Origin: Peptoniphilus sp.
Lineage (GTDB): Bacteria; Bacillota; Clostridia; Tissierellales; Peptoniphilaceae
NCBI GenBank assembly: GCA_029983555.1
Contig: JASBZH010000060.1
Span: 1-6,800, forward strand
Direction: 5' to 3'
DNA: 6,800 nucleotides
Below, piece by piece: positions 1 to 4,999 of this stretch (its first letter is position 1; the number at the start of each line of letters is the position of its first letter). A model generated the notes under the pieces. It did no database searches and was not told where the DNA came from. It saw only the letters and a list, made by a program, of their open reading frames with translations. Position numbers and translations under genes: made by a program.

Positions 1-431
1 TATAATATTTCTTCTCTCTCTTCTGGTGAACAAATTGTGTCCAATATATATGAATAGGACTGAGAGTGAACTGATTCTTGAAATCCCTGGATTGAAAGGC
101 ATAGGTTTATTTCATTTGCCGTTACATAGGACTGAAGTTTTGGTATTTGAGCTGTTTGAAGTGAGTCAAGATAGATTAAAAATGAAAGTATCTTGTCATA
201 AGCTACCTTTTCAGCTCTTTCTAAAATTCTATAGTCCTTGATGTCTTGGGAAAGATTAATCTCTTCGGGAATCCAAAAGTTATTCATAGCTTGTCTGTAC
301 CAATCTGATGTCCACTTGTATTTTAGATTGTTAAAGTCATTGAGATTAGTTGTGTTGCCGTTAATTATTCTTCGCTTTGAAGTCTCTATATCTCCGTTTT
401 CGTTAAATAGTCCTCTTTTTTTAAGTTCCAT
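1..431 (-). CDS. nrdB: Class I ribonucleotide reductase small (beta) subunit, 5' part only
   Basis: The reading frame starts at the ATG at 431-429 and stays open for 143 codons until the left window edge removes the rest; family members usually have about 320-390 residues. The protein houses the di-metal centre and stable tyrosyl radical that start each turnover in the NrdA subunit. Read directly, the residues fitting the E. coli iron ligands Asp84, Glu115 and His118 are D89 (in YLDSLQ), E119 and H122 (in FQESVH), and the radical tyrosine Tyr122 corresponds to Y126 (in HSQSY). The remaining metal ligands lie beyond the edge. The early stretch with W40, W44 and the FWIPEEI motif at 52-58 is also typical. 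The start is supported by AAAGGAG five bases upstream. It lies 10 bases after nrdA, so the two are cotranscribed. Class Ia is preferred over NrdF (Ib) because the partner has an ATP-cone. Confidence 0.95.
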   Translation of the reverse strand, partial: MELKKRGLFNENGDIETSKRRIINGNTTNLNDFNNLKYKWTSDWYRQAMNNFWIPEEINLSQDIKDYRILERAEKVAYDKILSFLIYLDSLQTAQIPKLQSYVTANEINLCLSIQGFQESVHSQSYSYILDTICSPEEREEIL

Positions 432-436
432 ATTTT

Positions 437-443
437 CTCCTTT
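437..443 (-). promoter_or_regulatory. Ribosome binding site of nrdB, overlapping the nrdA stop
   Basis: On the minus strand AAAGGAG sits five bases before the nrdB ATG (431-429). Its first two bases are shared with the nrdA stop codon TAA (444-442). Ribosomes finishing nrdA therefore stop on top of the nrdB binding site, an arrangement that favours coupled translation and balanced subunit amounts (inference). Confidence 0.85.
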
Positions 444-2970
444 AAGATGCACAATAATCACATTCTTCTACTTCAAGTGATTTACTTCTCACATAGTAAA
501 CTGATTTTATCTTTCGCTTTGCAGCCTCTATATAAAGATCTAGCACTCTTCTCATTGTAAATTCTGTCGTTATATAGAAATTTATTGACTGAGACTGGTC
601 GATATGTCTTTGTCGAACTGCAGCTGCTCTTATCAAAATATGTTGATCGATTTCGTGAGCATTTTCGTATAGCCAAAAAGTTTTAGGTGTTAGATCTGGC
701 GCAACTCTTGGAAGTATTGATCCCTTCTTTTCTTCCAAGAAGTATCTCTTCATCACTGGATCTACTCCAGCAGTTGTTGCTGCAATTATTGATGTTGAGC
801 CAGTTGGTGCAACTGCCATTATATATCCATTCCTAAGTCCGCTTTCGTGAACGCTCTTTTTGAGTTTATCCCACTTTTCGCCTTTGTAGTCGCGAAGGTC
901 AAAGTAATCTCCATTGTCCCAATCTGATCCTTTGAAAAATTCATAGGATCCCTTTTCTTTTGCGATTTCATTTGATGCGCTTATTGCGTGATAATTTATT
1001 CTTTCATAAAGATCATCTGCCCACTTTAGATGCTCTTCTTCATCAGAAAATGCAATTCCTGCCTTTGCAAGTGCGTGGTGATATCCACTCGTTCCAAGTC
1101 CAATGGAGCGGTACTTTCTGTTTGTAACTTTTGCATAAGGTATTGGATAATAATTTAAGTCTATTACATTGTCAAGAGCTCTAACAGTAGTTCTAACAAC
1201 ATCTTTTAGCTCTGCGTCATCTTCTAAATTTATATTTCCAAGTACGAGTGATGCCAAGTTACAAACTACGAAGTCTCCTGGTTTTGTCTTTGTAACTACA
1301 ATTTCATCTCCATCTTCTGTCTCAATAGATGTTGAGAGTGTCTCTATAGGGCTCATGTTTTGCATAATTTCTGTGCACAAGTTTGAGCTGTAAATCATGC
1401 CGACATGTTTATTTGGATTCATCTCGTTTATATTGTCCCTAAAGAATGCAAATGGCGTTCCAGTTTCTGTGAGAGATTTGATTATTAATCGAACCATGTC
1501 CTTTACGCTCATCTCGCGCCTTGAAATATTTTCATCTGCGATACATTCTTTGTACTTTTCTTCCCACTCATCTCCGTAGTAATCTTCGAGTGCAAATCCC
1601 TTTTTCATTAAAACTTCATGCGGATCAAACATGTACCAAGTCGCGTTTATATTCTTTTCTGCAAGTTCAAAGAAAAGATTTGGATAACAAACTGCGGGGA
1701 ATATGTCGTGTGCCTTCATTCTGTCGTCGCCGTTATTCGTTCTAAGTTGCAAAAATTCTGGAATATCTTTGTGCCAAGCATCTAAATAACATGCAACACT
1801 TCCTTGACGAACTCCGAGTTGATCAACTGCAACTGCAGTGTCATTTGCAAGCTTTATCCACCTTACAACTCCACCTGCGACTCCTTTAAAACCCCTTATA
1901 TCTGAACCTGTAGCTCTAACTTTTCCAAAATAAAGTCCCATTCCGCCGCCGTGTTTTGAAATCTGTGCAAAGTTATCTATTGAGCGATAAATTCCCTTTA
2001 GAGTGTCTGGCACTGTGTCGATAAAGCAAGATGAAAGCTGATTATATGGCTTTCTTGCATTACTCATTGTAGGTGTTGCGACAGTTACTTTTAAGGTTGA
2101 GTAGATGTCGTAAAACTTTTTGGCCCAATACATTTTGTTTTCTTCTGGTATTGCAAGATGCATTGCAATTCCCATAAACATCTCTTGAACTGTCTCGACG
2201 AGTTTTCCCTCGTGACTTCTAATTACATATCTCTTGATTAGTAGATCGAGACCTGAATAATTTAAGAGGCTATTTCTAGAATTGTCTATATAATCTTCGA
2301 GCTCCAAAATTTCATCTTTGTTATAATTTTCTAAAATATATTCACCGTATAGTCCCTTTTCAGTTAAAAATTTAATCTTTTCGTATAGATTTTTTATGCC
2401 GTATTTTGAGAGATTCTTTTTTATATTTTCATTTAAATCGTAATTTAAAAATATTGCAGCGATAAATTCCCACCTGGGTGAATCTTTTGTAGTTAGTTCG
2501 CTTGCAGCTTTTATGAGTTCTCCAAGATAAGCCTCCTGAGACTCACCTTCCTTTACAAAAGAGTCAAACTTTCTGTACAAATCTTCAAGTGAATACCTGC
2601 TATCGTCATAAGATTTCCTTATGTCACTTAAAATGTTTAAAAGGGCCTCGTCTTTAATATACTTGCCGAACTTGTCAATTATGAGTCGCTCTTGAGTGTG
2701 CTTATTTCTGTACAAAATAAAAGAACGAACAACATCTATGTGTTTTTCGTCAATTAATTTTAGCTCAACTAAGTCCTGAATTTCTTCCACTGTCGGTGGG
2801 TTTTTCGGATCGTATCTATCCATAAATGTGTCTTTAATTTCAAGAGCGTATCTCTCTAAATCTTCTTCTTTATATTCTTTATTTATAGATTTAAAAGCTT
2901 TTTCAATGGCGTTTTTGATCTTCAAGTGATCAAAATCGACACTCCTTTTATCTCTTTTTAAAATTTTCAT
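442..2970 (-). CDS. nrdA: Class Ia ribonucleoside-diphosphate reductase large (alpha) subunit
   Basis: This cytoplasmic enzyme subunit reduces ribonucleoside diphosphates to deoxyribonucleotides with the NrdB radical. The 842 residues are complete. An ATP-cone fills about 1-92 (opening KRDKRSVDFDHLKIKNAI), giving overall control by ATP/dATP. The R1 N-terminal domain follows to about 290 and the ten-stranded barrel after that. Catalytic residues by motif: C315 (LSSCF) and C570 (VVCNLAS) are the redox pair, C532 the thiyl-radical cysteine with N530 and E534 (SNLCTE). PTGSTS at 722-727 is the conserved substrate-phosphate loop. Y825-Y826 are the radical-transfer tyrosines, and the tail C837-x-x-C840 is the shuttle pair reduced by thioredoxin or glutaredoxin. 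It is longer than E. coli NrdA (761), partly through extra residues between C532 and C570. The ATG at 2970 is preceded by GGGGG and begins the ATP-cone properly. NrdE (class Ib) is unlikely because NrdE normally lacks a full ATP-cone. Confidence 0.97.
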   Translation of the reverse strand: MKILKRDKRSVDFDHLKIKNAIEKAFKSINKEYKEEDLERYALEIKDTFMDRYDPKNPPTVEEIQDLVELKLIDEKHIDVVRSFILYRNKHTQERLIIDKFGKYIKDEALLNILSDIRKSYDDSRYSLEDLYRKFDSFVKEGESQEAYLGELIKAASELTTKDSPRWEFIAAIFLNYDLNENIKKNLSKYGIKNLYEKIKFLTEKGLYGEYILENYNKDEILELEDYIDNSRNSLLNYSGLDLLIKRYVIRSHEGKLVETVQEMFMGIAMHLAIPEENKMYWAKKFYDIYSTLKVTVATPTMSNARKPYNQLSSCFIDTVPDTLKGIYRSIDNFAQISKHGGGMGLYFGKVRATGSDIRGFKGVAGGVVRWIKLANDTAVAVDQLGVRQGSVACYLDAWHKDIPEFLQLRTNNGDDRMKAHDIFPAVCYPNLFFELAEKNINATWYMFDPHEVLMKKGFALEDYYGDEWEEKYKECIADENISRREMSVKDMVRLIIKSLTETGTPFAFFRDNINEMNPNKHVGMIYSSNLCTEIMQNMSPIETLSTSIETEDGDEIVVTKTKPGDFVVCNLASLVLGNINLEDDAELKDVVRTTVRALDNVIDLNYYPIPYAKVTNRKYRSIGLGTSGYHHALAKAGIAFSDEEEHLKWADDLYERINYHAISASNEIAKEKGSYEFFKGSDWDNGDYFDLRDYKGEKWDKLKKSVHESGLRNGYIMAVAPTGSTSIIAATTAGVDPVMKRYFLEEKKGSILPRVAPDLTPKTFWLYENAHEIDQHILIRAAAVRQRHIDQSQSINFYITTEFTMRRVLDLYIEAAKRKIKSVYYVRSKSLEVEECDYCAS

Positions 2971-2974
2971 ATAT

Positions 2975-2979
2975 CCCCC
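2975..2979 (-). promoter_or_regulatory. Ribosome binding site of nrdA (G-run type)
   Basis: The only purine-rich site before the nrdA ATG (2970-2968) is GGGGG, four bases upstream. It is less canonical than the AAGGAGG-type sites of the peptidase and lipoprotein genes. It lies directly next to one arm of the inverted repeat at 2980-2988, so a structure or bound protein there could limit ribosome access (inference). Confidence 0.6.
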
Positions 2980-3023
2980 ATATAGTAGTAAAATATTATT
3001 TTTTAAAGTTTTTGCTACTATAT
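2980..3023. promoter_or_regulatory. 9-bp inverted repeat in the nrdA leader, candidate operator
   Basis: ATATAGTAG at 2980-2988 and CTACTATAT at 3015-3023 are perfect reverse complements separated by 26 AT-rich bases. One arm touches the nrdA ribosome binding site and the other overlaps the proposed -10 element. Each arm carries the inner part of an NrdR-box-like sequence (the remembered consensus resembles ACACTATATATAGTGT, found in tandem before ribonucleotide reductase genes). Aligned that way, the two centres lie about 42 bp apart, rather than the usual 31-32 bp, which would be near four helical turns. Binding by NrdR is an inference; an RNA hairpin with a long loop is the alternative. 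Confidence 0.4.
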
Positions 3024-3030
3024 ATTATCA
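3023..3030 (-). promoter_or_regulatory. Possible extended -10 promoter element of nrdAB
   Basis: The minus strand reads TGATAATA followed by T, so TAATAT (3028-3023) would be the -10 hexamer with the TGn extension at 3030-3028/29. No convincing -35 hexamer is found at 16-18 bases; the best match there, CCTACA, is weak. A promoter somewhere in 2980-3094 is expected because a terminator at 3095-3118 closes the upstream unit. Transcription would start near 3016, leaving a leader of roughly 45 bases. Confidence 0.35.
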
Positions 3031-3094
3031 TATAGACTATTTCTTTTGTAGGTATTAGGTAAAAGATTTATTATTTACTTTTTATTTTGAATTT

Positions 3095-3118
3095 AAAAAA
3101 TCCCCAATCAATTGGGGA
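3095..3118 (-). terminator. Rho-independent terminator of the carboxypeptidase gene
   Basis: On the minus strand the stem TCCCCAA pairs with TTGGGGA (3118-3112 with 3107-3101) around a four-base loop, and six T follow directly (3100-3095). It begins 12 bases after the peptidase stop codon. It separates the peptidase transcript from nrdAB. Confidence 0.9.
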
Positions 3119-3130
3119 CTTTTAAATACA

Positions 3131-4543
3131 TTATTTTAAATACTCTGGCAATACGTAATTGTTATTGCCTCCAGGTTCTTCTGTCTTTATTAATTCTACC
3201 AATACTTTGTAAAATCCTTCTACCATTACGTCTTGATCTTCTGGAGCTTTTCCTGACATTTGTGACCATGAGTCAGCTTCAAACCACAAACCTTCTCCAT
3301 CTTTTAATCCAAGAGCTTTTGGATCGAGTTTAAGTTCGTTTTTAATTTGTTTTTGATCGTAGAATTGCCATTTAGTTTCAGGAAGCTTGTTGTTCCACAA
3401 ACTTCTTTCGAAAATATCCTCAGAATTTGGATCGGACATTCCAGGTCCATAAACTTCTATAGTGTATGAATTTATTCTGTGTCTTCCATAAGTGTAGTCA
3501 ATCATTTCTGCTGATGTTGGGTAGTCACTGTGAGATTGTTTTGCGTAGAAATTTCTTCCAGTGTAATCAGTATAAATTTTTGCCAACTTTTCAGATACTT
3601 CTTTCATGTGTGGAATTTGAGAATCTAGTTCATTATTAGGATCATAAGCTCTGTAGCACCATGGATATAAAACTGATTGTTGTCCAGTGTGAACTGATGT
3701 CATTGCATCAACTGGATATTTAGCAAAAAATCTTTGAATTGCCTTAACCTCAGGTTCCATTCCAGCAGCCTTTCCCTTTCCATTTGTGCGAGTCGCATCT
3801 TGACCTATTACACTTTTAGAATCTTTGTTAACTTCTGGGTCAGTTTCAATATCGTATCTTCCGTAATTGTATTCGAAAGTTCTATTTAAATCGATTCCGC
3901 TAGATCTTGGATCGTCGCCGAGTTTTCCATTCTTATCCCAATCAGGACTTTCCATTCCAATTTCAATTCTATCTTCGATTTTTGTGTCTTTCTTTCCCTT
4001 ATATACTGTAGATATAAATCCGTCGCCGTTTATATCTGTGTATGGATCAGAAAAAGATACTCCATCGCCATTTTTATCAGTTGGATGTAGGTTTGGTCTA
4101 TTGTTAAGTACAAAAGATTGGATGTATCCGTCTGGATTCATTACTGGCACGATATAAATTATATATCCATCTAAAATTTCTTTAATTTCTTTTGTTGTCG
4201 AATTTTTGCAAAGTGCTATTGCAGAATAAAGTGCAGACTCTCCGCCCTCTTGTTCACCGCCGTGAATATTTGCAATTACTGCAATTCCAGTCTTTTTGCT
4301 GTCGTCGATAGCCTTGTTAGTTATCTTTAGACACCAAATATTATTCTCTCTCCAAGTTGTTCCCAAAGAAAATAATTCAGTGATTTCTGAATAATCTTTG
4401 GATAAATTTTTTAGTGTAGATTCATATTCTGCAAATGTATGCCTATCTTTGAAGTTAAGTTCTTTTGCTGAAGCTGCACTAACTGGAATAATCATGGAAA
4501 CTACCATAATTATAGCCAAAACAGTTGACAATAATTTTTTCAT
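3131..4543 (-). CDS. Secreted M14-family zinc carboxypeptidase
   Basis: This 470-residue extracellular metallopeptidase should remove C-terminal residues from peptides. A signal peptide (lysines at 2-3, hydrophobic 4-20, VSAASA, cleavage near 23-26) has no lipobox, and no C-terminal anchor is visible. By motif, the zinc ligands are H94 and E97 (NIHGGE) and H285 (SVHTGQ). The catalytic glutamate is E363 (YTIEVYGP). NPDGY is at 136-140, and N220-R221 (GIDLNR) fit the Asn144-Arg145 carboxylate-binding pair of carboxypeptidase A. The counterpart of Arg127 is unclear, since the usual WRKN is replaced by FVLN. Residues 156-211 form an insertion with loops like DKNGDG and DINGDG that resemble calcium-binding loops. 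The ATG has AAGGAGGG five bases or so upstream. A single-gene unit is likely, with promoter at 4588-4616 and terminator at 3095-3118. The substrate (host or dietary peptides, or peptidoglycan stem peptides) cannot be told from sequence. Confidence 0.93.
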   Translation of the reverse strand: MKKLLSTVLAIIMVVSMIIPVSAASAKELNFKDRHTFAEYESTLKNLSKDYSEITELFSLGTTWRENNIWCLKITNKAIDDSKKTGIAVIANIHGGEQEGGESALYSAIALCKNSTTKEIKEILDGYIIYIVPVMNPDGYIQSFVLNNRPNLHPTDKNGDGVSFSDPYTDINGDGFISTVYKGKKDTKIEDRIEIGMESPDWDKNGKLGDDPRSSGIDLNRTFEYNYGRYDIETDPEVNKDSKSVIGQDATRTNGKGKAAGMEPEVKAIQRFFAKYPVDAMTSVHTGQQSVLYPWCYRAYDPNNELDSQIPHMKEVSEKLAKIYTDYTGRNFYAKQSHSDYPTSAEMIDYTYGRHRINSYTIEVYGPGMSDPNSEDIFERSLWNNKLPETKWQFYDQKQIKNELKLDPKALGLKDGEGLWFEADSWSQMSGKAPEDQDVMVEGFYKVLVELIKTEEPGGNNNYVLPEYLK

Positions 4544-4587
4544 AAAACCCTCCTTTTTAATAAAAAAACGATACCATTTACAATCTC

Positions 4588-4616
4588 AATGTAACAAATA
4601 TATGTTAATTTGTCAA
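4588..4616 (-). promoter_or_regulatory. Sigma-A-type promoter of the carboxypeptidase gene
   Basis: On the minus strand a perfect -35 hexamer TTGACA (4616-4611) is followed after exactly 17 bases by TACATT (4593-4588), which matches four of six -10 positions and has an extended TGT in front. The start point would be near 4581, giving a leader of about 38 bases before the ATG at 4543. The ribosome binding site AAGGAGGG lies at 4548-4555. Confidence 0.75.
4592..4607. promoter_or_regulatory. Palindrome inside the peptidase promoter spacer, candidate operator
   Basis: TAACA (4592-4596) and TGTTA (4603-4607) are reverse complements with six AT bases between them, forming a 16-bp dyad that fills most of the space between -35 and -10. 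A bound repressor there would block RNA polymerase. No regulator family can be named, and AT-rich DNA produces short dyads by chance. Confidence 0.3.
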
Positions 4617-4633
4617 TGTGATAAATTATAACA
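4617..4633. promoter_or_regulatory. 17-bp imperfect palindrome next to the peptidase -35
   Basis: TGTGATAAATTATAACA is symmetric about 4625 except for one mismatched pair, with arms TGTnATAA and TTATnACA. It fills exactly the gap between the -35 hexamer (starting 4616) and the stop codon of the upstream membrane protein gene (4636-4634). It resembles Fur/PerR-type sites (TTATAA-n-TTATCA on the minus strand, a 6-1-6 layout instead of 7-1-7), but the match is not close enough to name one. Confidence 0.3.
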
Positions 4634-4918
4634 TTATTCCTTTCGTCTAAGGTACAAATTAATTCCAATAAAAATCGTCAAAATTACAAATGGTATAGCA
4701 ATTTTTAAGGCAGGCTCATAGTTTCCATCTTTTATATATTGGGCCATTCCCCAAATCATGAGCATATATACTCCCGCAAAAATTACTGTGCAAATTATTT
4801 TAATAATTTTTACAATTACTCTTGTAGTTTTTGTGTCTTTCTTTTTTAGATACTCATAGAAACTAAAAAGCAACATAAATATTGCCATTTCTATTAAAAA
4901 GTTTATAAATCTATCCAT
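4634..4918 (-). CDS. Small three-helix membrane protein of unknown function
   Basis: I do not recognise this 94-residue protein. Counted from the ATG at 4918-4916, hydrophobic segments lie at about 5-23, 37-60 and 71-89. The loop between the first two is strongly basic (KKKDTKTTR at 25-33) and the tail ends RRKE, while the second loop (KDGNYEP) is not basic. By the positive-inside rule the N-terminus would be outside and the C-terminus in the cytoplasm. A TTG at 4930-4928 would add four residues, but it overlaps the G-run GGGGG (4928-4924) that works as ribosome binding site five bases before the ATG, so ATG is chosen. A terminator for the preceding lipoprotein gene stands 39 bases before the start, and no good promoter of its own is visible; it may depend on read-through or a weak AT-rich promoter. 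It carries no motif pointing to transport or enzymatic function. Confidence 0.75.
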   Translation of the reverse strand: MDRFINFLIEMAIFMLLFSFYEYLKKKDTKTTRVIVKIIKIICTVIFAGVYMLMIWGMAQYIKDGNYEPALKIAIPFVILTIFIGINLYLRRKE

Positions 4919-4923
4919 CTTTT

Positions 4924-4928
4924 CCCCC
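4924..4928 (-). promoter_or_regulatory. G-run ribosome binding site that decides the membrane-protein start
   Basis: GGGGG followed by AAAAG precedes ATG at 4918-4916 with five bases spacing. Using the upstream TTG (4930-4928) would place this site inside the coding sequence and leave only AT-rich DNA upstream, so the ATG is favoured. Confidence 0.6.
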
Positions 4929-4956
4929 AAAAATTAAATTATGTATAAAATATTTC

Positions 4957-4984
4957 AAATAAAAGAGACCTCAAACGAGGCCTC
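4957..4984 (-). terminator. Rho-independent terminator of the lipoprotein gene
   Basis: The minus-strand RNA folds as GAGGCCUC, loop GUUU, GAGGUCUC: eight pairs including one G-U wobble, followed by UUUUAUUU (4964-4957). On the plus strand the wobble becomes an A-C mismatch, so the hairpin is better in the minus direction, agreeing with the gene that stops at 5000, 15 bases before the stem. Confidence 0.88.
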
Positions 4985-4999
4985 ATAAAATTTTAAATA

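Noticed and set aside
26..480. Plus-strand reading frames opposite the nrdB start region
   Set aside because: They are antisense to a clearly homologous NrdB sequence, have no ribosome binding site and resemble no protein.
482..676. A second minus-strand frame inside the 3' end of nrdA
   Set aside because: It overlaps the intact NrdA frame in another phase; the residues are a frame-shifted echo of the NrdA tail and NrdA shows no frameshift.
1169..1745. Three short plus-strand frames opposite nrdA
   Set aside because: Antisense to conserved active-site coding sequence, Ser/Leu-rich as expected from complementing this codon use, and without start signals.
3911..4078. Reading the DxNGDG loops as a dockerin (cellulosome module)
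   Set aside because: The loops lie inside the catalytic domain rather than as a paired terminal module, and the spacing does not fit the duplicated dockerin helix-loop pattern.
3112..4157. Plus-strand frames opposite the carboxypeptidase
   Set aside because: They mirror the peptidase coding sequence (one begins within the terminator stem) and have no independent support.
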